Assembly (NCBI GenBank): GCA_030527765.1
Contig: JAUNAE010000029.1
Coordinates: 1-21,172, forward strand
Length of the DNA stretch: 21,172 nucleotides
Direction: 5' to 3'
Origin: Eubacteriales bacterium
GTDB lineage: Bacteria; Bacillota_A; Clostridia; Lachnospirales; Lachnospiraceae
Shown here: piece after piece, positions 1 to 8,236 of the stretch
Numbering within the stretch: the stretch's first letter is position 1
Layout: each line of letters opens with the position of its first letter
The notes under the pieces: generated by a model
What the model was told of the DNA's origin: nothing
Database searches by the model: none
Seen by the model: the letters and a program-made list of their open reading frames with translations, nothing else
Position numbers and translations under genes: made by a program

Positions 1-721
1 TCAAATCATTATCCGGATCCATATAATTTGCCTCTCCGATCAGAAGCGCCCGGTACTTTGTGGACGGTCTGCTTGTATTCACCGCGATAGAATTTGAAAT
101 CTTTCCCCTGTAATAAGTAGTGTCAATTATGTAAACCGCACGGATGGCATATCGGTATGTAGTACTGTACGCAAGATTCGTATCTGTATAAGTCTGCGTT
201 GTTTTTGACACTGTTTTGATATCTTCATACGTACCTGTGCTTGTTTTCTTACGATAAATATGGTAAGAATTTACCCCCGGAATCGGATCCCATTTAAGAA
301 CCGCCTTGTTAATTCCGGAACGAGTCACACTTTTCATAACTGCCGGTGTCTCCTTTGTCTTAGAATACACCACTTCTGTAAAAGGACTCTTCTCTTTGCC
401 TTTATACGTCTGTACTTTGAAGAAATAATACTGATTCATTGCAAGGCCTTTCACCGTAACTCTTGTATTACCGGAACCAGCAATAGAAGCTGCCTTGCGA
501 TAGTAACCGTTCAAGGTTTTTGAATAATATAAATGGTATCCGGAAATTCCCTTTACTTCACTCCATGTTACCTTCACGGACTGATAATCTGCGCCCTCAG
601 CTGTAATATTCTTCGGCTTTTGCAGTTCCTTTGGGGTCGCCGCAGCAACAGATGCGCTTCCCAGGAGAAGAATTCCCAGCGCAAGAAGAATGCTCCACAA
701 CAACCATCTCGACTTTTTCAT
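1..721 (-). CDS. Secreted FN3-FN3 protein, probable caspase-like (C14) enzyme, 3' end outside window
   Basis: Reading from ATG at 721 leftwards stays open for 240 codons to the window edge, so the gene is partial. An AAAGGAGG site 8 nt upstream fixes the start. Residues 1-28 are a Sec signal peptide (KKSRW, hydrophobic core, cleavage near SVAAA). Two fibronectin type III-like domains follow, about residues 34-121 and 126-216. Each shows the VTW or LKW strand-B pattern, a GYHLYYS or SYHIYRK strand-C pattern, and late YYFFKVQTY or TYRYAIRAV strands. From residue 223 the sequence KYRALLIGEANY then DPDNDL matches the first strand and loop of caspase/metacaspase (peptidase C14) domains, which begin with ALLIGxxxY. 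The catalytic His and Cys would lie outside the window. Fusions of FN3 domains to C14 peptidases occur in gut Clostridia (family knowledge). The FN3 part is well supported; the peptidase call rests on a short segment. It could instead be another Rossmann-like surface domain. Confidence 0.72.
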   Translation of the reverse strand, partial: MKKSRWLLWSILLALGILLLGSASVAAATPKELQKPKNITAEGADYQSVKVTWSEVKGISGYHLYYSKTLNGYYRKAASIAGSGNTRVTVKGLAMNQYYFFKVQTYKGKEKSPFTEVVYSKTKETPAVMKSVTRSGINKAVLKWDPIPGVNSYHIYRKKTSTGTYEDIKTVSKTTQTYTDTNLAYSTTYRYAIRAVYIIDTTYYRGKISNSIAVNTSRPSTKYRALLIGEANYMDPDNDL

Positions 722-817
722 ATCATTTTCCTCCTTTTTCTTTTGGTCAAACGGATTCGGTTAATTTTGTGACGGTTCTGCCCCCATTATTACTTAATAT
801 CTTATGTTTCTAAGGTC

Positions 818-847
818 ATCATAGCATATCCCTCAATCTGCCGTAAA
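818..847 (-). promoter_or_regulatory. Promoter of the FN3/caspase-like gene
   Basis: On the minus strand TTTACG (842-847) and TATGAT (818-823) are separated by 18 nt. The -10 is extended (TGC before TATGAT). It lies about 100 nt upstream of the start codon, giving a leader of roughly 90 nt. The -35 match is only 4 of 6. Confidence 0.45.
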
Positions 848-897
848 GCCTCTTTCCAACGGGATTTTTTATAATTCACGAGTGAAATTTACAATAT

Positions 898-938
898 AAA
901 AAGCCCGCCGCAAAATGCCATACAACATTCTGCGGCGG
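898..938 (-). terminator. Intrinsic terminator of prfC
   Basis: CCGCCGCA at 905-912 pairs with TGCGGCGG at 931-938; after one mismatch the stem continues for 4 bp. On the minus strand the stem is followed by GGCTTTTTATATT. It lies 35 nt beyond the prfC stop codon. Confidence 0.85.
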
Positions 939-972
939 ACTGCCATTCTTTTTCTTGACTGCAAGAAACAGA

Positions 973-2565
973 TTATTCTCTTGAGAACTCATTCAGAACA
1001 AGACCCGGGTTACGGTCCAGAGTCATTCCGACACTCCAGGAGTTTACAAAGAGAAGAAGCGGATTGCCTTTAAGGTCTGTAACTTTCTTCATATCGGAGG
1101 TTCCGGTAATCTGATCCACCTTAATTTCATCCTTGTTTCCAATCCAGCGAATATGCTCGTAAGGAAGGTTTTCCAGGCGGATTTCCACATTGTACTCGTT
1201 TTCCAGACGATATTTCAGTACATCGAACTGCAGAACACCTACAACTCCCACAATAATCTCTTCCATACCGGAATTAAATTCCTGGAAAATCTGAATCGCG
1301 CCTTCCTGGGCAATCTGATTGATTCCTTTGACAAACTGTTTTCGCTTCATAGTATCCAGCTGACGCACTCTCGCAAAATGCTCCGGTGCAAACGTCGGAA
1401 TGCCCTCAAATGCGAATTTATTTCCCGGTGTACAGATGGTATCACCAATGGAAAAGATACCCGGATCGAATACACCGATAATATCTCCCGCATATGCCTC
1501 ATCAACCACATGTCTGGACTCTGCCATCATCTGCTGCGGCTGAAGAAGTCGAAGCTTCTTATTTCCCTGTACGTGGAATACTTCCTTTGTCGCATCAAAC
1601 TTTCCGGAACTGATACGCATAAATGCGATTCTGTCACGGTGTGCTTTGTTCATGTTCGCCTGAATCTTAAAGACAAATGCAGAGAAGTCATCGCTCATTG
1701 GGTCCACAGGACCACAGTCCGCATTTCTCGGAAGGGGAGAAGTTGTCATCTGCAGGAAGTGCTGCAGGAAGGTCTCTACACCAAAGTTCGTAAGAGCAGA
1801 TCCGAAAAATACCGGTGTAAGCTTTCCGGCGCTGACCATTTCCTGGTCAAATTCCGCACTGGCACCATCCAGAAGATCGATTTCCTCTGCCAGCTGTTCC
1901 TTCTGCTCCGGATCCATCAGTTCATCAGCCCGTGGATCATCAAGATCCAGTTCCTCAAAAGCACCTTCTTTGGTTCCTTTCTGGGTGTCAGAGAACGTAA
2001 GAATTTTGTGAGTGTTTCGATCAAACACTCCGCGGAATTTCTTACCGGATCCAATCGGCCAGTTGATCGGACAGGTTGCGATTCCAAGTTCCTTCTCAAT
2101 CTCATCCAGGAGATCAAAGGTATCATTGGCATCTCGGTCCATTTTGTTGATAAAGGTAAAAATCGGGATATGTCTCATGACACAGACCTTGAAAAGTTTT
2201 CTTGTCTGAGCCTCGACACCTTTGGATCCGTCGATAACCATGACTGCAGAGTCTGCTGCCATCAGTGTACGGTAGGTATCCTCAGAGAAATCCTGATGTC
2301 CCGGTGTATCCAGAATATTGATGCAGTATCCATCGTACTGGAACTGAAGAACGGAAGATGTAACGGAGATACCTCTCTCCTTCTCAATCTCCATCCAGTC
2401 AGACACTGCATGTCTGGAGGTTGCTTTTCCTTTGACACTTCCCGCAAGATTGATGGCTCCTCCGTAAAGCAGAAACTTCTCGGTAAGGGTGGTCTTTCCG
2501 GCATCCGGGTGGGAAATAATTGCAAAGGTTCTTCTTTTTTCTATTTCACTCTGATATTTAGCCAC
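973..2565 (-). CDS. prfC: Peptide chain release factor 3 (RF3), translational GTPase
   Basis: A 530-aa protein, the normal RF3 length. RF3 is a cytoplasmic GTPase that recycles RF1/RF2 from the ribosome after peptide release. GTPase motifs are intact: G1 HPDAGKTT (19-26), G2 ERGISVTSS (63-71), G3 DTPGH (86-90) and G4 NKMD (140-143). The HPDAGKTT loop and the DTPGHQDFSEDTYRTL stretch are typical of RF3 rather than EF-G. The rest carries the usual beta-barrel and C-terminal domains, ending near the WIGNKDE segment and a final LDRNPGLVL strand. The start codon is GTG (2563-2565) with AGGAGG 5 nt upstream; no ATG fits better. It is last in its transcript, has its own promoter and is followed by a strong terminator, so it is probably monocistronic, although no terminator separates it from the upstream transferase gene. 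Confidence 0.97.
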   Translation of the reverse strand: MAKYQSEIEKRRTFAIISHPDAGKTTLTEKFLLYGGAINLAGSVKGKATSRHAVSDWMEIEKERGISVTSSVLQFQYDGYCINILDTPGHQDFSEDTYRTLMAADSAVMVIDGSKGVEAQTRKLFKVCVMRHIPIFTFINKMDRDANDTFDLLDEIEKELGIATCPINWPIGSGKKFRGVFDRNTHKILTFSDTQKGTKEGAFEELDLDDPRADELMDPEQKEQLAEEIDLLDGASAEFDQEMVSAGKLTPVFFGSALTNFGVETFLQHFLQMTTSPLPRNADCGPVDPMSDDFSAFVFKIQANMNKAHRDRIAFMRISSGKFDATKEVFHVQGNKKLRLLQPQQMMAESRHVVDEAYAGDIIGVFDPGIFSIGDTICTPGNKFAFEGIPTFAPEHFARVRQLDTMKRKQFVKGINQIAQEGAIQIFQEFNSGMEEIIVGVVGVLQFDVLKYRLENEYNVEIRLENLPYEHIRWIGNKDEIKVDQITGTSDMKKVTDLKGNPLLLFVNSWSVGMTLDRNPGLVLNEFSRE

Positions 2566-2599
2566 TGTTGCCTCCTGTATATCTATATCCTTTGTTTAT

Positions 2600-2613
2600 G
2601 GACATTTATGTCC
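2600..2613. repeat. Short inverted repeat in the prfC leader
   Basis: GGACAT-TT-ATGTCC is a perfect 6-bp inverted repeat. It starts about 11 nt after the predicted transcription start and ends 34 nt before the GTG. It could be an operator or a small leader hairpin. On the plus strand it is followed by TTTTT, but no plus-strand gene uses it. Confidence 0.45.
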
Positions 2614-2630
2614 TTTTTGACGCGACTCTT

Positions 2631-2660
2631 ATTCTAGTATAGGCCACAGAACAATGTCAA
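2631..2660 (-). promoter_or_regulatory. Sigma-A type promoter of prfC
   Basis: On the minus strand a perfect -35 TTGACA (2655-2660) and -10 TAGAAT (2631-2636) are separated by 18 nt, about 65 nt upstream of the start codon. It starts transcription between the transferase gene and prfC. Confidence 0.7.
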
Positions 2661-2685
2661 GCTTTTTGCAGTTTTGGCACCTTCC

Positions 2686-3234
2686 TTACGGCAGCTGAAT
2701 ATCTTTATAAACCAGGGTGATTTCCAGAGGATCCTGAGACCAGATTCCACAGCTGTATCCCTCTTCAATCTCAAGCAGTTTATGACTTCCCTGATCCATG
2801 GGAATTTTCCGAAGGTCCTTTGACAGACCTTCTCCCGTCCATTTAATATAGGCCTCTCTCAGAGCCCACTGGTCAAAAAACAGTTTCAGGGCATCCGGCT
2901 TCTTAAGAAGTTTTTCTGCTTCTTCTTTTCCGAGAACTCTCTCGGAAAGCTTTGGCAGATTCACATTTTTGTGCTCCTGAATATCAATTCCGAGTTCCTG
3001 GTTTCCAAGCGCACACACCACATATTTTCCGGAGTGACTGATATTATAATGATTCTTTGGGCGCAGAGAGAAGAAAGGCTTTCCGAATTCTCCTTTGCTT
3101 CTTGGTTCATGGGCAAGGGTGGCCCCCCACTCTTCTTTCACTCCGACTCGAAGAAGTTCTTCTCCAATCATATGCTCCAGTCGTTTTCCAAGATATTTTT
3201 CTTCAATGACCGTATAATATACAACGGCTTTCAT
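2686..3234 (-). CDS. Sfp-type 4'-phosphopantetheinyl transferase
   Basis: A 182-aa protein of the group II (Sfp/AcpT) transferase family, which moves 4'-phosphopantetheine from coenzyme A to a carrier-protein serine. Diagnostic motifs: YNISHSGKY (63-71); LGIDIQ (81-86), where D84 would bind Mg2+; and WALREAYIKWTGEG (123-136), where E127 and K131 match the (W/F)xxKEAxxK signature, with Arg in place of the first Lys. At 182 aa it is shorter than Sfp (about 220 aa), which is common for these small clostridial versions. Its ATG overlaps the TGA of the helicase gene (ATGA at 3231-3234), and two GGAGG motifs lie just upstream, so it is translationally coupled. The nearest carrier protein is acpP, about 3.5 kb upstream. 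Whether AcpP or a natural-product carrier is the substrate cannot be decided here; no peptide or polyketide synthase is in the window. Confidence 0.88.
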   Translation of the reverse strand: MKAVVYYTVIEEKYLGKRLEHMIGEELLRVGVKEEWGATLAHEPRSKGEFGKPFFSLRPKNHYNISHSGKYVVCALGNQELGIDIQEHKNVNLPKLSERVLGKEEAEKLLKKPDALKLFFDQWALREAYIKWTGEGLSKDLRKIPMDQGSHKLLEIEEGYSCGIWSQDPLEITLVYKDIQLP

Positions 3235-5057
3235 TCCTCCACCTCCTCAAGGAATCTCGATGGATCCAGGGTTTTCTCGTAATATTTTCTTGCATGGCAG
3301 AGCGTCAGCTGCACTTTTGCTCTGGTCATCCCCACATAGAACAGTCTTCGCTCCTCCTCCAGAGAATCCTCCAGCACAGCCTTTCTGTACGGGATAATGC
3401 CTTCATTGACATTCAGAATAAAAACTCTCTGGTATTCCAGCCCCTTCACTCTGTGCAGTGTCGACATGACAACGCCTTCCGGCTCCTGTTCCTGCTTCTT
3501 CGCCTGAAGTTTCAGCTGTTCTGTATAGTGATCAATGTATGCCTCCCACTCTTCCAGAGTAGAAACATTTTTACTGCTCTCCTGAAGCCGGTTCAGAATC
3601 TCCTGAAGATCCTCCGGTTTCATTTTTCTATACTGAGCATATTGTATCAGATAATCCTCGTATCCTACAGCATTTCTTATAAAATTAATCGCAGCAAAAG
3701 GAGGAAGCTTTGCAAGAATCCGAAGATGGGTCTCAAGGGTTGTGATCCGGTCCTCCATCCAGTCCTTATCTTTATAAAATTCTTTCAGACTTTCAAAACG
3801 GAATCTCCCATCCGCCAGAGCTTCTCTGGAAATGTAACGGTTGGGTCGGTTCATAATCTGAAGAACATTTTTTCTTGTAATCTCACCGGAAGCAAGTTTC
3901 ATGTATGTCAGAAGATCTCTGCAGATCCAGTGATGAAAGAGGTTCGGAAGCTGCTCTTTCATGGTGAAAGGAATCTGATATTCCATGAGCGCCTGCACCA
4001 TTCCCTCCGCTTCCTGATTGGTACGAAACAAAATGGCAGTATTGGACAAATCCTCTCCCTGCTCCATGCGGGCCTTCAGAAGCTGTACAACAGACAGATA
4101 CTGTTCTCTCTGTGTCTGAAATTCCAGACTGCGTACCCTTGGTCCAGGTGCATTTGGTGTAGACAGTTCTTTCGGAAAACGATTCTGATTATGACCGATC
4201 AGCCGCATGGCAGAAGAAAGAATCTGACCGCTGCAGCGATAGTTCACATTCAGGAGAACCTGCTTGCAGTCCGGAAAATCTTTCGTGAAATTCAGCATAA
4301 TTTCCGGACGTGCTCCCCGGAAATGATAAATGGACTGATCATCATCTCCTACGATAAACAGATTGTTCTTCGGGGCCGCCAGCATTTTGACAATGTCATA
4401 TTGCAAGTGATTGATGTCCTGAAACTCATCGATCAGAATATATTGAAACCGTTCTCTCCAGCGTTCCAGAATATCCGGACGGTTTCGGAACAATTCATAA
4501 CAATATAAGAGCATATCATCGAAATCCAGCTTTCTTCTTTTGCGGAGTTCCTGCTGATATCCTCCGTAGATTTCCCGAAACACTTCATCCGGGCATCCGG
4601 AAGAATAGTAATGTTGAATTTCGATGCGATTTCCCTTCACCACACTGATCTCTTTGGAAATTTCCTCCAGAAAATCTCCTTCTGCGGCAAGTTCCTCTCC
4701 CTTCTCCAGAATCATCTCCTGGAGAATCTCATATTTTTCTTTCTCCGAAAGAATGTTTTCCGGTCCAAGCCGGTAGGCAAGCTTCAATATTCCATAAAAC
4801 ACCCCATGGAAGGTTCCAAAGGTCACCTCGGTCTTCTCCTGTCCTGTGTGAATCAGAAAGCGATCCCGCATCTCTTTTGCAGATGCCCTGGAAAACGTGA
4901 CAACAAGAATAGAGGACGGCTTCACCTTCCCCACACGAATCAGATATTCAGTTCTGTTGACAATAACGGAGGTTTTCCCCGAACCGGGGCCTGCCAGAAC
5001 CATCATAGGTCCTGACAGGTGGGCGACTGCCCTTTGTTGAGAAAGGTTCATTTTCAT
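3231..5057 (-). CDS. UvrD/PcrA-like superfamily 1A DNA helicase, short form
   Basis: A 608-aa ATP-dependent 3'-5' DNA helicase. Motifs in order: Q motif NLSQQRAV (4-11), Walker A GPGSGKTS (23-30), motif Ia VVTFSRASAKEM (52-63), motif II DEFQD (210-214), motif III GDDDQSIYHFRGA (237-249), motif IV NYR (272-274), motif V STLHRVKGLEY near 530, and motif VI EEERRLFYVGMTRAK near 570. It is about 120-140 residues shorter than PcrA/UvrD and lacks the long C-terminal tail, ending soon after motif VI. It is therefore probably an accessory paralogue rather than the housekeeping PcrA (inference). The ATG lies 5 nt after the gltX stop with no clear Shine-Dalgarno, so translation probably depends on gltX. 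A second ATG two codons in is an alternative start. It overlaps the transferase gene by 4 nt downstream. Confidence 0.93.
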   Translation of the reverse strand: MKMNLSQQRAVAHLSGPMMVLAGPGSGKTSVIVNRTEYLIRVGKVKPSSILVVTFSRASAKEMRDRFLIHTGQEKTEVTFGTFHGVFYGILKLAYRLGPENILSEKEKYEILQEMILEKGEELAAEGDFLEEISKEISVVKGNRIEIQHYYSSGCPDEVFREIYGGYQQELRKRRKLDFDDMLLYCYELFRNRPDILERWRERFQYILIDEFQDINHLQYDIVKMLAAPKNNLFIVGDDDQSIYHFRGARPEIMLNFTKDFPDCKQVLLNVNYRCSGQILSSAMRLIGHNQNRFPKELSTPNAPGPRVRSLEFQTQREQYLSVVQLLKARMEQGEDLSNTAILFRTNQEAEGMVQALMEYQIPFTMKEQLPNLFHHWICRDLLTYMKLASGEITRKNVLQIMNRPNRYISREALADGRFRFESLKEFYKDKDWMEDRITTLETHLRILAKLPPFAAINFIRNAVGYEDYLIQYAQYRKMKPEDLQEILNRLQESSKNVSTLEEWEAYIDHYTEQLKLQAKKQEQEPEGVVMSTLHRVKGLEYQRVFILNVNEGIIPYRKAVLEDSLEEERRLFYVGMTRAKVQLTLCHARKYYEKTLDPSRFLEEVEE

Positions 5058-5062
5058 AGGAT

Positions 5063-6514
5063 TTATTTACTCAGCTTTTCGATTGCTGCGCGAACACGAG
5101 AAAGGGTTTCCTCTTTTCCCACAATCTCCATGATCTCAGTAGCACCTGCCGGTGTCATCTGCTTGCCGGAAAGTGCGGTACGAAGAGGCCACATCACATA
5201 GCCGTTCTTATAGCCATGTTCTTTCACGAAGCCGGAAAGATTTTCAAACAGTGCATCGTTTGTATAATCCTCAAGGCTTTCCAGCAGCGGAAGCACTTCT
5301 TTCATTACAGAAAGAGAAGTTTCCTCTGTTGTTTTCATTTTCTTGTGGCAGTACATGGCACTGTCATACTCCGGAACTTCCTGGAAGAAATCCACAAGGC
5401 CTGCAATGTCCGGGAACACTTCAATACGAGTCTGAACCATCTGTGCAATCTTGCGGAAGTTGAAGTCTTTCTTAAGTACTTCTTTCAGATAAGGAAGTGC
5501 AATCTCATAGAATGCTTCCGGATCCATTTTCTTAATATACTCTCCGTTCATCCAGCGAAGCTTCTGAATATCAAATACAGCAGGTGATTTGTTAATGTGA
5601 TGATAATCAAAGGCACTTACCAGTTCCTCAAGAGAAAAGATCTCACGGTTGTCTGCCGGACTCCATCCGAGAAGCGCAACATAGTTCACAATTGCCTCAG
5701 ACAAAAATCCCTGCTCCAGAAGATCCTCGTAGGATGAATGTCCGGAACGCTTGGACAGTTTTGCATGAGTCTCATCTGTAATCAGCGGACAATGTACATA
5801 AACCGGAATGTCCCAGCCGAAAGCTTCATAGATTCGATTGTATTTCGGTGCAGAAGAAAGATACTCATTGCCGCGTACAACGTGAGTGATTTCCATCAGA
5901 TGATCATCGACAACGTTTGCAAAGTTGTAAGTCGGATATCCGTCAGATTTGATAAGAATCAGATCTTCCAGTTCCTCATTGTTTACTGTAATGTCTCCGT
6001 AAATAACATCCCGGAATGTCGTTGTACCTTCAGTCGGCATGTTGAAACGGATCACATGTGGTTCTCCTGCAGCAAGTTTCTTCTGCACTTCCTCTTTGGA
6101 CAGATGCAGACAGCGTTTGTCGTAGATGGAAATCTCCTTTCCTGCTACAACTCGCTTCATGTTCTCCAGCTCTTCTTTCTGGCAGAAGCAATAGTAAGCA
6201 TCTCCCTGCTCAATCAGCTGCTCAGCGTATTTGAGGTAAATTCCCTGTGCCTGACGCTCACTCTGTACATACGGGCCATAACCACGGTCTTTATCCGGAC
6301 CTTCATCATGAAGAAGCCCTGTTTTCTGCATGGTACGATAAATAATTTCTACCGCACCTTCCATATAGCGTTCCTGGTCTGTATCCTCAATACGAAGAAT
6401 AAAATCTCCGCCTTCATGTTTTGTAATCAGATATGCATACAGTGCTGTTCTCAGATTTCCAACATGCATTCTTCCTGTTGGACTTGGTGCAAATCTTGTT
6501 CTAATTTTTGTCAT
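5063..6514 (-). CDS. gltX: Glutamate--tRNA ligase
   Basis: A 483-aa class I aminoacyl-tRNA synthetase charging tRNA-Glu with glutamate. The HIGH signature appears as [13 protein letters not shown] (8-20) and the KMSKS loop as KLSKR (252-256). A CxC-x23-CxH zinc-binding pattern is present at C109, C111, C135 and H137, as in the classical bacterial enzyme. Length is normal. The C-terminal helical anticodon-binding part runs from about residue 330. The ATG has TAGGAGA 9-10 nt upstream. It heads a three-gene operon with the helicase and the phosphopantetheinyl transferase. No T-box leader is visible in the roughly 80 nt between the promoter and the start. Many Gram-positive GluRS also charge tRNA-Gln; the sequence alone does not show which applies here. 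Confidence 0.97.
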   Translation of the reverse strand: MTKIRTRFAPSPTGRMHVGNLRTALYAYLITKHEGGDFILRIEDTDQERYMEGAVEIIYRTMQKTGLLHDEGPDKDRGYGPYVQSERQAQGIYLKYAEQLIEQGDAYYCFCQKEELENMKRVVAGKEISIYDKRCLHLSKEEVQKKLAAGEPHVIRFNMPTEGTTTFRDVIYGDITVNNEELEDLILIKSDGYPTYNFANVVDDHLMEITHVVRGNEYLSSAPKYNRIYEAFGWDIPVYVHCPLITDETHAKLSKRSGHSSYEDLLEQGFLSEAIVNYVALLGWSPADNREIFSLEELVSAFDYHHINKSPAVFDIQKLRWMNGEYIKKMDPEAFYEIALPYLKEVLKKDFNFRKIAQMVQTRIEVFPDIAGLVDFFQEVPEYDSAMYCHKKMKTTEETSLSVMKEVLPLLESLEDYTNDALFENLSGFVKEHGYKNGYVMWPLRTALSGKQMTPAGATEIMEIVGKEETLSRVRAAIEKLSK

Positions 6515-6601
6515 GACTGCAATTCTCCTATCTTATATTATTCAGGCAAAATAATCTCTGCAGGCGGTAAAGTAAAGTCTTCATCCGCATTTCAATTTGT
6601 T

Positions 6602-6631
6602 ATTATATACCCTTGGAAGGATGTCTGTCCA
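6602..6631 (-). promoter_or_regulatory. Promoter of the gltX operon
   Basis: On the minus strand TGGACA (6626-6631) and a perfect TATAAT (6602-6607) are separated by 18 nt, about 88 nt before the gltX ATG and just beyond the acpP terminator. Confidence 0.65.
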
Positions 6632-6647
6632 TAGCCATCGAAAAGCA

Positions 6648-6661
6648 TTTTGCCGGCAAAA
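6648..6661. repeat. Perfect 14-bp palindrome upstream of the gltX promoter
   Basis: TTTTGCCGGCAAAA is fully self-complementary with no spacer. It ends 17 bp upstream of the gltX -35 and touches the T-tract of the acpP terminator. With no loop it is poor as an RNA hairpin but would suit a dimeric DNA-binding protein. Confidence 0.5.
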
Positions 6662-6697
6662 GAAAAAACAGGCTTCCCACTTTTGTGAGAAACCTGT
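6658..6697 (-). terminator. Intrinsic terminator of acpP
   Basis: On the minus strand ACAGGTTTCTCAC - AAAA - GTGGGAAGCCTGT forms an imperfect 13-bp stem (6668-6697), followed at once by TTTTTTCTTTT. It lies 41 nt after the acpP stop. Confidence 0.92.
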
Positions 6698-6737
6698 CGG
6701 TTATTATTCTGTTTCGACCTGTCTGACAAGGATTTTG

Positions 6738-6974
6738 TCAGGCCTCAATGCCCTGACCTTTCAGATACTCAAGCACATCACCAACGGTAGCGATCTCTGC
6801 AAGATCCTCAGAAGGAATCTCAATGCTGTACTCATCCTCGAGAGCCATTACAAGCTCAACAAGATCCAGAGAATCTGCACCAAGATCATCTTTGAAAGAT
6901 GTTTCCGGGGTAATGGTATTCGCATCAATATTTAACTGCTCAGCGAGCATTTTTTTCATTTCTTCCAACATCAT
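6738..6974 (-). CDS. acpP: Acyl carrier protein
   Basis: A 78-aa acidic four-helix protein that carries growing acyl chains in type II fatty acid synthesis in the cytoplasm. The prosthetic group site is the conserved [10 protein letters not shown] motif, with Ser35 as the expected 4'-phosphopantetheine attachment residue. The helix II/III pattern [16 protein letters not shown] (42-57) is typical. Two adjacent ATG codons follow AAGGAGATAGT; the first (6974) is 5 nt and the second 8 nt from AGGAG, so the mature start could be either. It is monocistronic, with its own strong promoter and terminator, and not inside a fab cluster in this window. Modification by AcpS or by the Sfp-like enzyme encoded downstream is possible. 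Confidence 0.97.
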   Translation of the reverse strand: MMLEEMKKMLAEQLNIDANTITPETSFKDDLGADSLDLVELVMALEDEYSIEIPSEDLAEIATVGDVLEYLKGQGIEA

Positions 6975-7029
6975 ACTATCTCCTTAATTCCTTCGGTTAC
7001 TGTACAATCACAGCCGTTTTTCTGTATCA

Positions 7030-7058
7030 AATATATAGTCTGTATCATGGTTTGTCAA
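7030..7058 (-). promoter_or_regulatory. Strong sigma-A promoter of acpP
   Basis: On the minus strand a perfect TTGACA (7053-7058), a 17-nt spacer and TATATT (7030-7035). The -35 begins 6 nt after the ftsW stop codon. The predicted leader is about 50 nt. Confidence 0.85.
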
Positions 7059-7063
7059 GAGTA

Positions 7064-8209
7064 TTATTCGTCTTCAAAACGAATTTGTCTTGCCACACTA
7101 AGTGCCAGTCCCATCTCTCCCATAAGGAACACAATGGATGTACCTCCATAACTGATAAACGGCAATGTAACACCGGTATTCGGAAGCCAGTTCAGCACAA
7201 CCGCAACATTCAGGACAACCTGAAGCGCCATATGGATAAAGATTCCACTCACCAGAAGAGTTCCGAACAGATCCGGGGCATTCTGTGCAATCAGAAACAG
7301 ACGATACAGCAAATAACCGAACAGCAGAAGTACAGCTACTCCTCCAAAAATTCCAAGTTCTTCACAGATGATCGAGAAGATCATATCGTTCTGTGCCTCC
7401 GGAACACTTCCCAGCTTCTGAATACTGTTTCCAAGTCCTCTTCCCATCAGGCCGCCGGAACCGATGGCATAGAGTGCCTGTAATGTCTGATATCCCTGGG
7501 TATCTGCATATTGTTCCGGACGAAGCCATACAAGAATACGGGTCAGACGGAAACTGGAACTTTGACTCATGGTTGCGTACAGATACGATATTCCGACAAC
7601 TGCCAAAACCAAACCACTCCCGACAATGCCGACAAACACCTTGTAATCCTTGCGGGCAACAAACAGCATTCCGAAGCAGATTCCAAAAATAATGATTGCC
7701 GTACTCAGGTTATCTGTAAACAGATAAGCTGCCGCCGCCTGAATTCCACCTGCCATCATCAGTATGAAAAAATACCGCTTCTCCTGAATCTCCCTACCTA
7801 TATGAACAATGATCATAGACATGGTGACAATGACTGCAATCTTTGCAACCTCTGCAGGCTGAAACTGAAAAGGTCCAAACTTCAGCCATCTTCTTGCACC
7901 GTTACTTTCGACGCCAAGCGGAGTTTTCACAAGGAGCATGAGGCCAAGTGCAAAAATATACAAAGGTTCCACGTACTTTTTCAGAATATGATAATCCGCA
8001 CGGGACACAAAAATGGCGATCACAATACTGCCCGCCGAAATGATTGACTGTCGTCTAAAGTAATGCATATCATCGTTGAATTCTATTTCTGCTGTATAAG
8101 CACTTGTACTGTACAGCATAATCAGGCCGAAACAGATCAGAAGAACAATGACCGCCAGCAGGCTGTAATCATAGAATCCCGAATTTGCATTGGATTTTGT
8201 TTTTTTCAT
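7064..8209 (-). CDS. ftsW: FtsW/RodA/SpoVE-family SEDS peptidoglycan glycosyltransferase
   Basis: A 381-aa polytopic membrane protein of the SEDS family, which polymerises lipid II into glycan strands together with a class B penicillin-binding protein. Family marks are YSTSAY after the first membrane segment (33-38), NGARRWLKFGPFQFQPAE (103-120), PEAQNDMIF (270-278) with D275 matching the catalytic aspartate of FtsW, and NTGVTLPFISYGGTS (344-358). About ten hydrophobic segments can be traced. PEAQNDMIF and the LPFISYGGTS ending fit the FtsW/SpoVE branch better than RodA. SpoVE, the sporulation paralogue, cannot be excluded because no mur or ftsQ gene is adjacent. The ATG has only a weak AGGTGA close upstream. 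Its promoter is embedded in the terminator of the upstream gene. Confidence 0.93.
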   Translation of the reverse strand: MKKTKSNANSGFYDYSLLAVIVLLICFGLIMLYSTSAYTAEIEFNDDMHYFRRQSIISAGSIVIAIFVSRADYHILKKYVEPLYIFALGLMLLVKTPLGVESNGARRWLKFGPFQFQPAEVAKIAVIVTMSMIIVHIGREIQEKRYFFILMMAGGIQAAAAYLFTDNLSTAIIIFGICFGMLFVARKDYKVFVGIVGSGLVLAVVGISYLYATMSQSSSFRLTRILVWLRPEQYADTQGYQTLQALYAIGSGGLMGRGLGNSIQKLGSVPEAQNDMIFSIICEELGIFGGVAVLLLFGYLLYRLFLIAQNAPDLFGTLLVSGIFIHMALQVVLNVAVVLNWLPNTGVTLPFISYGGTSIVFLMGEMGLALSVARQIRFEDE

Positions 8210-8236
8210 GACTCACCTGACTCTTTCTTTGCTACT

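Noticed and set aside
875..886. Small palindrome TTCACGAGTGAA upstream of the FN3 gene
   Set aside because: Five base pairs with a 2-nt centre, located beyond the promoter; too short to support a function.
2600..2618. Hairpin plus TTTTT on the plus strand, like a terminator
   Set aside because: No plus-strand gene leads to it and the stem is only 6 bp.
1153..2637. Long open frame on the plus strand opposite prfC
   Set aside because: It has no ribosome binding site or recognisable domain and is the complement of a clear RF3 gene with all GTPase motifs.
3294..4508. 404-codon open frame on the plus strand opposite the helicase gene
   Set aside because: It is rich in His, Cys and Arg with no domain; the minus strand carries a complete set of SF1 helicase motifs.
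6515..6601. T-box riboswitch ahead of gltX
   Set aside because: The leader between promoter and start is too short and has no T-box sequence or terminator.
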